From: Donghicola eburneus
GTDB lineage: Bacteria; Pseudomonadota; Alphaproteobacteria; Rhodobacterales; Rhodobacteraceae
Length of the DNA stretch: 64,000 bases
NCBI RefSeq assembly: GCF_900115865.1
Contig: NZ_FOXY01000008.1
Span: forward strand, 62,001 to 126,000
Direction of reading: 5' to 3'
The position numbers and the translations under genes are program-made. The stretch's first letter is position 1. The number at the start of each line of letters is the position of its first letter. This document shows, piece after piece, positions 1 to 7,879 of the stretch. The notes under the pieces were generated by a model, which saw only the letters and a program-made list of their open reading frames with translations, made no database searches and was not told the DNA's origin.

Positions 1-2
1 GT

Positions 3-113
3 GATGATCTACAGGGGCATGCGGCGCGCGCCCTAGAGGCGTTGCGGCACGCGGATGCTGAAGCCTATGCAGAGTTTCTGGACCGTGCCGCAAAAGAAAA
101 CGCCGCCCGGTGA
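3..113 (+). CDS. C-terminal end of an unidentified protein (partial)
   Basis: The frame is open from base 3 to a TGA at 111-113, giving 36 residues of a protein that begins outside the window. The tail is Ala/Glu/Arg-rich and probably helical. It is too short to assign a family. It runs convergently toward rpmE, and its stop codon lies inside the hairpin that probably terminates rpmE transcription on the other strand. The reading frame itself is an inference from codon pattern only. Confidence 0.45.
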   Translation, partial: DDLQGHAARALEALRHADAEAYAEFLDRAAKENAAR

Positions 114-123
114 GGGACGGCGC
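92..123 (-). terminator. Rho-independent terminator of rplS-rpmE
   Basis: Read on the minus strand, the arm pair CGCCG/CGGCG (101-105 with 118-122), with two further G-C pairs inside, is followed by TTTTCTTTT (bases 100 to 92). It lies 24 bases past the rpmE stop. Confidence 0.65.
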
Positions 124-146
124 TAACGAAACCGATGTGGCAGGGA

Positions 147-368
147 TTAGAAGCCCAGGCCTTCGTATTTCTTTTTGAACTTCGAGACGCGGCCGCCCTG
201 GTCCAGCAGGCGCGACGAACCGCCGGTCCATGCGGGGTGCACGGTGGGGTCGATGTCCAGCGACAGGGTGTCGCCTTCTTTGCCGTAGGTCGAGCGGACC
301 TGGAAGGTGCTGCCGTCGGTCATTTTGACGGTGATGAAGTGGTAGTCGGGATGGATGTCTTTTTTCAT
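147..368 (-). CDS. rpmE: 50S ribosomal protein L31
   Basis: This 73-residue protein has the full length of type-A L31, a component of the large ribosomal subunit at the central protuberance. The N-terminal KKDIHPDYH motif and the central VHPAWTGG segment are typical of L31. The zinc-binding cysteines of the C+ form are absent, so this is the zinc-independent C- form usual in alphaproteobacteria. It starts 11 bases after the rplS stop and is very likely co-transcribed with it, ending at the hairpin near base 110. Confidence 0.97.
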   Translation of the reverse strand: MKKDIHPDYHFITVKMTDGSTFQVRSTYGKEGDTLSLDIDPTVHPAWTGGSSRLLDQGGRVSKFKKKYEGLGF

Positions 369-379
369 GACTACACCTC

Positions 380-757
380 TTACGCTTCGGTTTTGGGCTT
401 GTAGTTGCTGACTTCGGCGATACGTGCCGATTTACCGCGACGCGAGCGCAGGTAGTACAGCTTCGAACGACGGACGCGGCCACGACGCACAACAGTGATG
501 CTGTCGATGTTGGTCGAGTAGAGGGGGAATACGCGCTCTACGCCTTCGCCAAACGAAATTTTGCGAACGGTGAACGAGCCGGCAATGCCTTTGCCGTTCT
601 TGCGGCTGATGCACACGCCTTCATAGTTCTGAACGCGCGAACGGGTGCCTTCGGTCACCTTGTAACCGACGCGGATGGTGTCGCCGGCTTTGAAGTCGGG
701 GATTTCTTTCCCCAGCGCAGCAATCTGCTCCGCTTCGATCTGTGCGATAAGATCCAT
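380..757 (-). CDS. rplS: 50S ribosomal protein L19
   Basis: L19 sits at the interface between the 30S and 50S subunits. The 125-residue product shows the family core: the IPDFKAGDT segment, [13 protein letters not shown], and the basic [14 protein letters not shown] stretch. A longer open frame reaches 790, but I chose the ATG at 757 because AGGAG lies just upstream and known L19 proteins begin at this MDLI-type start. In most Rhodobacterales rplS follows trmD directly; here a plus-strand ORF separates them, so rplS-rpmE needs its own promoter in 758-1049. Confidence 0.96.
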   Translation of the reverse strand: MDLIAQIEAEQIAALGKEIPDFKAGDTIRVGYKVTEGTRSRVQNYEGVCISRKNGKGIAGSFTVRKISFGEGVERVFPLYSTNIDSITVVRRGRVRRSKLYYLRSRRGKSARIAEVSNYKPKTEA

Positions 758-1049
758 CGCATATCTCCTAACTGCTTGTGGTTGGCCCACAAAGGTCTGG
801 TGCCGGTCTCAGAACTCTAGGTCTTCTCTCGGGTCCGCCGTAGCGCCCGCCAGAGGATCAGATCAGCTTTACTTCGGTCTCCCGAACGTCAGAGGGCCCG
901 ATTGCCGCCAGAAGAAGACGGAATCGCACTGGGGCCTCCATGTGCGGGATGCGCGCGATATGTCAGGTTTTGCTGGGGTTGGCAAGGGGGGAGCATGTGT
1001 GAGACTAGCTTTGCAAGCAATGTTTTAAAAACATCTACAGGTTTCTTGT
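758..1049. other. Non-coding gap with the rplS-rpmE promoter region
   Basis: These 292 bases lie between the divergent starts of rplS (minus) and the hypothetical ORF at 1050 (plus). I see no credible coding frame. The part nearest rplS is GC-rich; from about 1000 the composition turns AT-rich as the next gene begins. Promoters for both flanking genes must lie here, but no -35/-10 pair stands out enough to place. Confidence 0.4.
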
Positions 1050-1553
1050 ATGGAAGATAAATTAGATATTGATGTCATTGGGTGGTTTCTGGGCGTTTTA
1101 CATAGCTTGAATGCTTTGCTTTCAGACTATTCCCTAATCTTTACCGCCGCCGTTGTGCCAATTGCCACTTTTCTGGTTAACCGTTCGACGCAAAGGCGAT
1201 TAAGAGAATCTTCTATTGCCACTGAAGTATCAAGAATGCGCCATATATGGCTCAATGAACTGCGTGCGGAAATGTCGGAGTTTGGGAAGCTGGCGCTTCT
1301 TGGTGACAAGTCGCGGACGGAGGATATTGCCAAGATTTACAATGCGATATTCCTTCGTCTGAATCGGGAAGATAAACACTTTTTAGAATTGCATCGTATA
1401 TGCAAGCGTTGTCTCAACGATATAAATTCAGGGAGGGCGCATGGAGCGGATAATCCAGATAATCCATATCATGACTATATGGATATATCGAGAAAGATCC
1501 TAAAAGAAGAGTGGGAAAGAATCAAAGACGATTTGAAAAGTGGGAGTGTTTGA
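1050..1553 (+). CDS. Low-GC hypothetical membrane-anchored protein
   Basis: The 167-residue product has one hydrophobic segment at about residues 25-45, then a mainly helical, charged cytoplasmic part. A patch at about residues 65-78 (MRHIWLNELRAEMSEF) resembles the W(I/L)NxLR-type motif I know from many uncharacterised single-TM proteins. No enzymatic motif is visible. Codon use is AT-rich (AAA, GAT, ATA, TTT), clearly unlike the neighbours, and the gene sits on the opposite strand inside the normally contiguous trmD-rplS block. Both facts suggest acquisition by transfer. The stop lies 8 bases from the convergent trmD stop. Function is unknown. Confidence 0.75.
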   Translation: MEDKLDIDVIGWFLGVLHSLNALLSDYSLIFTAAVVPIATFLVNRSTQRRLRESSIATEVSRMRHIWLNELRAEMSEFGKLALLGDKSRTEDIAKIYNAIFLRLNREDKHFLELHRICKRCLNDINSGRAHGADNPDNPYHDYMDISRKILKEEWERIKDDLKSGSV

Positions 1554-1561
1554 AGAAGTCC

Positions 1562-2347
1562 TCACTCCAACAAATCCGGCCGCCGCTCCCGAGTAATCCG
1601 CTCGGATTCCTCTTTCCGCCAGTCGGCCACCTTGCCGTGGTGGCCGGACATCAGGACTTCGGGGATTTCGCGGCCTTTCCAGACGGCGGGGCGGGTGTAT
1701 TGGCCGTGCTCTAGGCGGCCGTTGGAGAAGCTCTCTTCTTCGATGCTTTCGGCGTTGCCCAAGACGCCCGGGATCAGGCGGACGGTGGCGTCGAGCAGCG
1801 CGTGGGCCGCGATTTCGCCGCCCGTCATCACGAAGTCCCCCAGAGAGACCTCCTGGATGCCGTAGTGTTCCAGCACGCGTTCGTCCACGCCCTCGAACCG
1901 GCCGCAGAGGATGGTGACGCCGTCGCAGGCGGACAGGGTGCGGGCCATCTCTTGGTCGATGCGTTTGCCGCGGGGGGACATGTAGAGGATCGGCCAGTTG
2001 CCGCGAGTGCCCTCGGTCGCGTCTTCGATCGCGCGGCCCACCACGTCGGGGCGCAGGACCATGCCCGCGCCGCCGCCCGCGGGGGTGTCGTCGACGTTCT
2101 TGTGCTTGCCCACGCCGTAATCCCGCAGGTTGATGGTTTCGAGCTGCCAGCGTCCCTCGCGAAGGGCTTTGCCGGTCAGGCTTTCGCCCAAGATGCCGGG
2201 AAAGGTGCCGGGCATCAGGGTGATCACGCGGGCGGTCCAGACATGGGCCAGCGGCGCGGGGGCCATCAGATCCGTGGGCTGCGCGGTGAGTTTGATCGCC
2301 TTGCGGCCGTGAGAGCGTTTGGGAGCGTCGGTCATGGGATTAGTCAA
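1562..2347 (-). CDS. trmD: tRNA (guanine-N1-)-methyltransferase TrmD
   Basis: TrmD methylates G37 at N1 in tRNAs reading CNN/CGG codons, using S-adenosylmethionine, and so prevents +1 frameshifting. The SPOUT trefoil-knot region is clear: PAGGGAGMVLRPD, YMSPRGKRIDQ, CGRFEGVDERV and the SLGDFVMTGGE AdoMet loop. A basic extension of about 38 residues precedes the usual start of the fold (WTARVITLMPGTFPG). Start at 2347 overlaps the rimM stop by a few bases; an in-frame ATG at 2335 is an alternative. It is the last gene of the ffh-rpsP-rimM operon. Confidence 0.96.
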   Translation of the reverse strand: MTNPMTDAPKRSHGRKAIKLTAQPTDLMAPAPLAHVWTARVITLMPGTFPGILGESLTGKALREGRWQLETINLRDYGVGKHKNVDDTPAGGGAGMVLRPDVVGRAIEDATEGTRGNWPILYMSPRGKRIDQEMARTLSACDGVTILCGRFEGVDERVLEHYGIQEVSLGDFVMTGGEIAAHALLDATVRLIPGVLGNAESIEEESFSNGRLEHGQYTRPAVWKGREIPEVLMSGHHGKVADWRKEESERITRERRPDLLE

Positions 2348-2846
2348 ACAGGCCTTCGGGCGGGTCCGCGATCACGCGGCCAGAGGCTATGTCCACAGTG
2401 GGCACGACCTCTTTGGTAAAGGGGATCAGGACGGTGGTTTTCAGACCGGGGCCAAAGACTTCGAGCAGATCGGTGGCGCCGTGGTTCTGGACGGCCTTGA
2501 TCTTGCCGATGGGGTTGCCGCCGGTGTCGAACACGTCGAGCCCGATCAGGTCCGCGTAGTAGTATTCGTCGTCATCGGTTTCGGGCAGTTGGCTGCGCAG
2601 GGCATAAAGGCCCATGCCGCGCAGGGCGTCCGCGTCTTCTTTGGTATCGATGCCGGTCATACGGGCGGCCAGACCGTTGGAAATCTGGCGGGTGATGGTC
2701 ACCTCGAAGGTGCGGCTGCCATCCTCGGTGGTGAGGGGGGCGTAGTCAGCAATGGCCTCGGGGATGGCGCAGAAGCTCTTGATCCGGACCTCGCCTTTGA
2801 CGCCGTATGCGCCGCCAATGGTCCCTACTCGAACACGTTCGGTCAT
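2340..2846 (-). CDS. rimM: 16S rRNA processing / 30S maturation factor RimM
   Basis: RimM binds S19 and assists maturation of the 30S head. The 168-residue product has the N-terminal RimM barrel (VGTIGGAYGVKGEVRIKSF at about residues 6-24) and the PRC-barrel half (DLIGLDVFDTGGNPIGK, LLEVFGPG, LIPFTKEVVPTVDI). The open frame extends to 2864, but the ATG at 2846 is preferred because it overlaps the TGA of the upstream 47-codon ORF as ATGA, a typical coupling arrangement in this operon. Confidence 0.95.
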   Translation of the reverse strand: MTERVRVGTIGGAYGVKGEVRIKSFCAIPEAIADYAPLTTEDGSRTFEVTITRQISNGLAARMTGIDTKEDADALRGMGLYALRSQLPETDDDEYYYADLIGLDVFDTGGNPIGKIKAVQNHGATDLLEVFGPGLKTTVLIPFTKEVVPTVDIASGRVIADPPEGLFD

Positions 2847-2986
2847 TCCGTCCTCATGATGCATAGTCCGTTGCGGGTGGTCCCGCCGATTTCGTCGCAG
2901 AGTTTACCCTTTTCCGAGCGTTCGTACATCATGCCCGCCACAAAGGCGACGGCCAACAGGAATGGCAGGCGAATGAGGCCGAACAT
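2843..2986 (-). CDS. 47-aa single-TM small protein upstream of rimM
   Basis: I read this by translating the minus strand. ATG at 2986-2984 opens a 47-codon frame ending in TGA at 2845-2843. It begins MFGLIRLPFLLAVAFVAGMM, which is a strong transmembrane or signal-anchor helix, followed by a charged YERSEKGK segment and a short tail with two cysteines. GGAGAG lies 5 bases upstream of the ATG, the bluB stop is 13 bases before it, and the TGA overlaps the rimM ATG as ATGA. These spacings argue that it is translated. I do not recognise a family. Confidence 0.7.
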   Translation of the reverse strand: MFGLIRLPFLLAVAFVAGMMYERSEKGKLCDEIGGTTRNGLCIMRTE

Positions 2987-2999
2987 GGGTCTCTCCGGT

Positions 3000-3632
3000 T
3001 TAGCGGGTTTCGAGCGGCAGGGCAGCGGCGCGGGCTTCCCAGCCTTTGCGCTCTAGCTCGGGGGTGATGTTGTCCTCTGTCGGGTAGCCGATGCAGAGAT
3101 ACGCGACCAAGGCCCAATCGGTGGGCACATCCAGATCGCGGCAGAGCATTTCGGGATCAAGGATCGAGACCCAGCCGACACCCAGCCCGTGGGCGCGTGC
3201 GGCAAGCCAGAACTGCATGATCGCGGAAACGCAGGAATACCGGCGCATTTCGGGCATGGTGCCCGCGCCAAGGCCTTTGCCCTTGGTGGTGCTGTCGTCG
3301 CAGAAGACGGCCAGATGGACAGGGGCCTCTTGCATGCCGGACAGCTTGAGCGTGGCATAGGTTTTGGCGTCGTCGCCCGAATACCCGTCCAGCGCCTGAC
3401 TGTTGGCAGTGCGGAAATTGGACAGCGCCGCGGTACGGGCCGCGGCGCTGGTCACGCGGATCAGACGCCAAGGCTCTGACAGCCCCACAGAGGGTGCCAG
3501 AGCAAAGGTGCCAAACAGATCCGCCAGCAGATCCTCGGACACCGGATCGGTGCGGAAGTGGCGCACATCGCGCCGCCACCGCATGAGCTGATCCAGCTCT
3601 TCCCGAAAGGTGTCCGAAAATCCGGTCATCAC
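3000..3632 (-). CDS. bluB: 5,6-dimethylbenzimidazole synthase (BluB)
   Basis: BluB is a flavin-destroying member of the nitroreductase fold that fragments FMNH2 with oxygen to make the lower ligand of vitamin B12. The 210-residue product carries the BluB signature: RRDVRHFRTDPV near residue 20, APSVGLSEPWRLI, GTMPEMRRYSCVSAI and ARAHGLGVGWVSIL. These fit BluB better than generic nitroreductases. It sits in the ffh-rpsP-rimM operon, 8 bases downstream of rpsP, while cobC and cobD lie separately near 20.4-22.3 kb. ATG at 3629 is an equally possible start. Confidence 0.88.
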   Translation of the reverse strand: MMTGFSDTFREELDQLMRWRRDVRHFRTDPVSEDLLADLFGTFALAPSVGLSEPWRLIRVTSAAARTAALSNFRTANSQALDGYSGDDAKTYATLKLSGMQEAPVHLAVFCDDSTTKGKGLGAGTMPEMRRYSCVSAIMQFWLAARAHGLGVGWVSILDPEMLCRDLDVPTDWALVAYLCIGYPTEDNITPELERKGWEARAAALPLETR

Positions 3633-3640
3633 AGAGCCGA

Positions 3641-3997
3641 TTACTCTTCGGCTGCTGCTTCAGCCGCTTTTGCAGCTTTCTCTTCAGCGCGGTCCTGCGC
3701 TTTCTTGCCGGGAACGGCTTTCTTCATGTTGGCGCGCTCTTTTTTGGGGGCAACGCCAGCGGCTTCGAGGAAGCGCGAAACACGGTCGGTGGGCTGTGCG
3801 CCCTGGCTCAGCCAGTACTGAACGCGCTCCATGTCCAGCTGGACGCGACGCTCGTCGTCTTTCGCCAGAAGGGGGTTGTAGGTGCCCAGCTTCTCGATGA
3901 AGCGGCCGTCGCGCGCCATGCGCGAGTCAGCTGCAACAACTGCGTAGTGGGGACGTTTTTTGCTGCCGCCGCGGGCCAGACGAATTTTCATTGCCAT
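3641..3997 (-). CDS. rpsP: 30S ribosomal protein S16
   Basis: The 118-residue product begins [18 protein letters not shown], the standard S16 N-terminus, and continues with the conserved [23 protein letters not shown]. The core ends near residue 80; the remainder is a Lys/Glu/Ala-rich tail common in alphaproteobacterial S16. GGAGACACT precedes the start. It lies between the chorismate mutase and bluB on the same strand. Confidence 0.97.
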   Translation of the reverse strand: MAMKIRLARGGSKKRPHYAVVAADSRMARDGRFIEKLGTYNPLLAKDDERRVQLDMERVQYWLSQGAQPTDRVSRFLEAAGVAPKKERANMKKAVPGKKAQDRAEEKAAKAAEAAAEE

Positions 3998-4049
3998 TGG
4001 AGTGTCTCCTTAGAGGGTATTTCTGGTTTGTTTTCAGAGTGGGCCGCGC

Positions 4050-4352
4050 TCAGGCGTCCTTCTGTTTGGCTTCGTGATGCTTGATCACTTCCTGAATGAT
4101 GAAGTTCAGGAATTTCTTGGCGAATTCAGGGTCCAGATCGGCCTGAACCGCCAATTCTTCGAGCCGCGCGATCTGTTTTTCTTCGCGCGCGGGATCCGAG
4201 GGGGGCAGGTCGTGTTCCGCCTTGAGGCGGCCAACGGCCTGCGTGTGCTTGAACCGTTCGCCCAAGGTATAGACGAGGATGGCATCCAGACGGTCGATGC
4301 TTTCGCGGTGACCTTTGAGGATTTCGGCAGCGCGGGTCACGGTGTCAGTCAA
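4050..4352 (-). CDS. Chorismate mutase, AroQ class
   Basis: This small all-helical protein converts chorismate to prephenate for Phe/Tyr synthesis. The 100-residue reading shows the AroQ pattern: HRESIDRLDAILVYTLGERFKHTQAVGRLKAEHDLPPSDPAREEKQ in the first half and FLNFIIQEVIKHHE near the end, with the expected Arg, Lys and Glu/Gln positions. The frame stays open far upstream inside the preceding GNAT gene in another phase. I place the start at TTG 4352-4350, which overlaps the GNAT stop and gives the usual length; a GTG four codons later is an alternative. Confidence 0.87.
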   Translation of the reverse strand: MTDTVTRAAEILKGHRESIDRLDAILVYTLGERFKHTQAVGRLKAEHDLPPSDPAREEKQIARLEELAVQADLDPEFAKKFLNFIIQEVIKHHEAKQKDA

Positions 4353-4959
4353 GGGCCCATCCTTCCGGTTTGAAATTGGGATTCTGGTAGAAACCGATTT
4401 CCTGCGCGATCGCGTCCGCAATCTGGCTGGAGCGGCACTGCGCAGGGGTGGGGTGGCGGTACACGACGTCGTTGCCATCGACCGAAGGGGCCTCGTGATC
4501 CTTTTTGCAGCCGAGCCGTTCGGCAAGACGGATCGAGTCGAGGTTTTTTGGGTCCAGATAGCTGACGGCGGTTTCCCAGCCACGCTCGTTGTAGAAGTAG
4601 CGGCGCACGCAATCGGCGGCCTCTAGCGCGATGCCACGGCCCGCGACACGGGGCCAGATGATCCAAGCGATTTCGGCCTCTGGCCAGCCTGCGGGCTTCC
4701 AGCCGCCAGCCATGCCATAGGTTTCGTCGGTTTCGGCGTCGTGGATCATCCACATGCCATAGCCGCGGATTTCCCAGTGCCCGATTTCAGCGGCATAGAG
4801 CATCCATGCCTCGTACTGGTTCAGCGGGCCGCCCATGAAACGCGAGCGATAGCTGCTGAAGGTCGCTTTGAAGTCGGGGTAATCCTGCGGCTCGGGGCCG
4901 CGCAGAACCAGACGCTTGGTGCGCAGTTCGGGGATCTTGGTGGTCGAGAACTGGCTCAT
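4345..4959 (-). CDS. GNAT family N-acetyltransferase (second of a tandem pair)
   Basis: The 204-residue protein belongs to the RimJ/RimL-like Acetyltransf_3 group: TKRLVLRGPEPQDYPDF at the N-terminus, GMAGGWKPAGWPEAEIAWIIWP in the central strands, then the acetyl-CoA loop VAGRGIALEAADCVRRYFYNERGW. The substrate cannot be read from sequence. ATG at 4957-4959 overlaps the upstream GNAT stop as ATGA. The last 55 residues extend beyond the fold and end within the chorismate mutase start. It is clearly paralogous to the upstream gene, with the same EIGHW-RGYG and GWPE-EI-W motifs. Confidence 0.9.
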   Translation of the reverse strand: MSQFSTTKIPELRTKRLVLRGPEPQDYPDFKATFSSYRSRFMGGPLNQYEAWMLYAAEIGHWEIRGYGMWMIHDAETDETYGMAGGWKPAGWPEAEIAWIIWPRVAGRGIALEAADCVRRYFYNERGWETAVSYLDPKNLDSIRLAERLGCKKDHEAPSVDGNDVVYRHPTPAQCRSSQIADAIAQEIGFYQNPNFKPEGWALD

Positions 4960-5498
4960 GCGTAAGCCTCCATCCCGCCGTCCATCAGGTCGGCCGCAGA
5001 GAGGTGGCGCCAGATTTCTTCTTCGCCAAAGCGCACGTGGTTGAACATGCGCTCGAATTTCGCGCCCATCTTGCGGGCAACGTTTTTCGAATGCTCGTTC
5101 GGGGGCATGATCAGGCTGACCACGGTGTCCCAACCCAGAACGTCATAGGCATAGGTGCGGGCCGCGATTGCGGCTTCGGTGGCGTATCCTTTGCCCTCGT
5201 GACCTTCGTAGATGTCCCAACCGATTTCGGGCTCGGGCCAACCTTCGGGGTTCCAGAGGCCAACGTTGCCGATCAGCTCGCCGGTGTCTGACAGGGTCAC
5301 AGCCCAACGGCCATAGCCGCGCAACTGCCAATGGCCGATTTCGCAGGCCAGCATACGCCAGCTGCTTTCGGGATCGGCAGGGCCCCCACAATATTTCGAG
5401 CGGTCAGACGCATAGAACGCCGAGAACACGGGGAAATCCGCGATCTCGAACGCGCGCAGCGTTAGACGTGCCGTCGTTATGGTGGGAGCCGTGGTCAT
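4956..5498 (-). CDS. GNAT family N-acetyltransferase (first of a tandem pair)
   Basis: This 180-residue Acetyltransf_3-type enzyme has TTARLTLRAFEIADFPVF at the start, IGNVGLWNPEGWPEPEIGWDIYEGHEGKGYATEAA as the core with the acetyl-CoA binding loop, and NEHSKNVARKMG before the last strand. It probably transfers acetyl groups to a protein N-terminus or small amine. The start ATG shares one base with the ffh TAA (TAATG), so translation is probably coupled to ffh. Presence between ffh and rpsP suggests, but does not prove, a ribosome-linked substrate. Confidence 0.9.
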   Translation of the reverse strand: MTTAPTITTARLTLRAFEIADFPVFSAFYASDRSKYCGGPADPESSWRMLACEIGHWQLRGYGRWAVTLSDTGELIGNVGLWNPEGWPEPEIGWDIYEGHEGKGYATEAAIAARTYAYDVLGWDTVVSLIMPPNEHSKNVARKMGAKFERMFNHVRFGEEEIWRHLSAADLMDGGMEAYA

Positions 5499-7021
5499 TA
5501 TTTCTTTTTGCCGAACATGTTGGGAAGGCCGCCCATGCCGGGCATGCCGCCGCCCATTCCGCCAAGGCCGCCCATGCCGAGCTTGCGCGCGGTGGCCTCA
5601 AGCTCTTTGGGGTCCATCTTGCTGGGGTCGATCGACGCGGGATCGAAGTTGCCGTCCATGCCGGGCAGAGCCTTGCCGCGCATGGCCGACACAGCCTGCT
5701 TGAGCATGCTTTTGCCACCCTTCTGGCTGATCTTTTTCATCACATCCGCCATCTGGCGGTGCATTTTCAGCAGCTTGTTCAGTTCCGACACCTCAAGGCC
5801 TGCGCCTTTGGCGATACGCTTCTTGCGGCTGGCTTGCAGTAGGCCCGGGTTGGCGCGTTCCTGCTTGGTCATCGAGTTGATCAGAGCGATCTGGCGCTTG
5901 ATGATGCTGTCGTCCATGCCGGATTCCTGCACCTGCTTGGCCATTTTGCCCATGCCGGGCATCATGGACATCATGCCCTGCATGCCGCCCATTTTCTGCA
6001 TCTGCTCAAGCTGGCTCTTCAGGTCGTTCATGTTGAACTGACCCTTCATCATACGCTTCATCATGCGCTCGGCCTGTTCAGCCTCGAGCGTTTGCTGCGC
6101 CTTTTCTACCAGCGAAACGATGTCACCCATGCCGAGGATGCGGCCCGCAACACGTTCGGGGTGGAATTCTTCCAGAGCGTCGGTCTTTTCACCAAGGCCG
6201 ACGAACTTGATCGGCTTGCCGGTGACAGCGCGCATGGACAGAGCCGCACCGCCGCGACCGTCACCGTCCATACGGGTCAGGACCACGCCGGTCACGCCGA
6301 TTTTGTCGTCAAACTCGGTCGCCACGTTTACGGCGTCCTGACCGGTCAGGCCATCGACGACCAGCAGGGTTTCACGGGGATTGGCAACGTCGCGAACAGC
6401 GGCGGCCTGCGCGATCAGTTCCTGATCGATGTGCAGACGGCCCGCGGTATCGAGCAGGTAAACGTCATAGCCACCGAGGCCCGCTTGGGTCTTGGCGCGC
6501 TTGGCGATGGTGACGGGGTCTTCGCCCTTGACGATGGGCAGGGTGTCGACGCCGATCTGCTGTCCCAGAATGGCCAGCTGTTCCATCGCCGCAGGACGGT
6601 TCACGTCGAGCGAGGCCATTAGCACGCGCTTGCCTTCGCGCTCTTTCAGACGTTTTGCCAGTTTCGCGGTGGTGGTGGTCTTACCGGAACCCTGCAGACC
6701 GACCATCAGGATCGGGGCGGGCGGGTTGTCGACCTTGAGCTTGCCGGGCTCGCCTTCGCCAGCGAGGAACGCCACGAGTTCGTCGTGGACGATTTTGACA
6801 ACCTGCTGACCGGGGGTGACCGATTTGGTCACCGACGCGCCGGTCGCTTTTTTCTGGACAGCTTTAATAAAGTCGCGTGCGACGGGCAGAGAGACGTCGG
6901 CCTCCAGCAGAGCGGTGCGCACTTCGCGCAGAGCCGTTTTAACGTCGTCCTCGGACAGCGCACCTGCTTTGGTCAGCCGGTCAAAGACACCGCCAAGGCG
7001 TTCAGATAGATTTTCGAACAT
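5498..7021 (-). CDS. ffh: Signal recognition particle protein Ffh
   Basis: Ffh binds signal sequences on nascent chains and, with 4.5S RNA (encoded near 60.1 kb) and FtsY, delivers ribosomes to the membrane. The 507-residue protein has the N domain, the G domain with P-loop GLQGSGKTTT near residue 110, DTAGR and the TRMDGDGRGG segment, and a methionine-rich M domain from about residue 300 with many MMK/MxGM repeats. A glycine/methionine-rich tail ends GKKK. It is the first gene of the leftward operon; its promoter should lie in 7022-7200. Confidence 0.97.
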   Translation of the reverse strand: MFENLSERLGGVFDRLTKAGALSEDDVKTALREVRTALLEADVSLPVARDFIKAVQKKATGASVTKSVTPGQQVVKIVHDELVAFLAGEGEPGKLKVDNPPAPILMVGLQGSGKTTTTAKLAKRLKEREGKRVLMASLDVNRPAAMEQLAILGQQIGVDTLPIVKGEDPVTIAKRAKTQAGLGGYDVYLLDTAGRLHIDQELIAQAAAVRDVANPRETLLVVDGLTGQDAVNVATEFDDKIGVTGVVLTRMDGDGRGGAALSMRAVTGKPIKFVGLGEKTDALEEFHPERVAGRILGMGDIVSLVEKAQQTLEAEQAERMMKRMMKGQFNMNDLKSQLEQMQKMGGMQGMMSMMPGMGKMAKQVQESGMDDSIIKRQIALINSMTKQERANPGLLQASRKKRIAKGAGLEVSELNKLLKMHRQMADVMKKISQKGGKSMLKQAVSAMRGKALPGMDGNFDPASIDPSKMDPKELEATARKLGMGGLGGMGGGMPGMGGLPNMFGKKK

Positions 7022-7206
7022 GCCAAGCCCTTTCCAAGACCGTTAAACAATGCGCCCTAGATAGGCGGTGAAGCGACATACGCCAAGCGCCCCCATGGGC
7101 GCAACGCGCTGATGGAGGGCGATCCCGGCAATAGCCATGGGACCGGAAGCATCAAAACTTCCGGAGGATTCTGCGCGCGTATGCATGATACAGGCACCAG
7201 AGTCAA

Positions 7207-7246
7207 GAAAAGGCGCGCCCCGGGGAGGAATGGGACGCGCCTTTGA
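7207..7246 (-). terminator. Rho-independent terminator of azoR
   Basis: On the minus strand AAGGCGCG (from about 7243) pairs with CGCGCCTT (to about 7209) and runs into TTTTCTT. It lies about 55 bases past the azoR stop. The rest of the gap 7022-7297 shows no coding frame I trust and should hold the ffh promoter. Confidence 0.7.
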
Positions 7247-7297
7247 GTGGGCCACGGGAATGAGGGAGGAACGCGGCCGGTTGATCAGCTAACTGCG

Positions 7298-7879
7298 TTA
7301 CGCAGCAATTTGTTCCACGGCCTCATAAGCATTTTTCACAGAACCTTCGGCATCGATTGCCAGCTGGTCTGCGGCAACGATGGACACGTCAGTAATGCCA
7401 ACGAAACCAAGGATAAATTTCATGTAGGTGGTCGCGTGGTCGATTTCAGAGCCAACACCGGTGCCGCCGGATGCGACGGCCAGAATGGCGCGTTTGTTGG
7501 GCAATAGGCCTTCGGGGCCTGCTTCGGTGTAGCGGAAGGTCACGCCGGCACGGATGAACTGGTCCACCCATGCCTTGACGCTCGCGGGGATCATGAAGTT
7601 GTAGATCGGCAAGCCAATGACGATGGTGTCGGCGGCACGCAGTTCGTCGACGATCGTGTCGGACAGCGCCAGAATCTCTTTCTGGGCGTCAGTCCGTTTG
7701 TCTGCGGGTGTGAAATTGGCGGTGGCCCATGCTTCGTCAACGAGGGGCGGAGTTTCGATCAGGTCGCGTGTGATGACCTCATCTGCGTTTAGGCGGGCAA
7801 CGATGCGGTTGGTCAGATCGCGCGTTACGGACTCGTCTTTGCGGACGGAGCTATCAATGCGAAGTACGGTCTTAGTCAT
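7298..7879 (-). CDS. azoR: FMN-dependent NADH:quinone reductase / azoreductase
   Basis: The 193-residue protein is a flavodoxin-fold oxidoreductase. It shows the FMN-phosphate loop at VLRIDSSVRKDES, the IVIGLPIYNFMIPASVKAWVDQFIRAGVTFRYT core that is diagnostic of AzoR, and the AVASGGTGVGSEIDH flavin-contact loop. It reduces quinones and azo compounds with NADH and is usually part of electrophile stress defence. The LysR gene at 8030 is divergent with 150 bases between starts, so that regulator probably controls it. A terminator follows near 7210-7243. Confidence 0.93.
   Translation of the reverse strand: MTKTVLRIDSSVRKDESVTRDLTNRIVARLNADEVITRDLIETPPLVDEAWATANFTPADKRTDAQKEILALSDTIVDELRAADTIVIGLPIYNFMIPASVKAWVDQFIRAGVTFRYTEAGPEGLLPNKRAILAVASGGTGVGSEIDHATTYMKFILGFVGITDVSIVAADQLAIDAEGSVKNAYEAVEQIAA

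Noticed and set aside
7043-7255. 70-codon minus-strand ORF upstream of ffh
   Set aside because: It spans the azoR terminator hairpin, has no good ribosome-binding site and no recognisable features.
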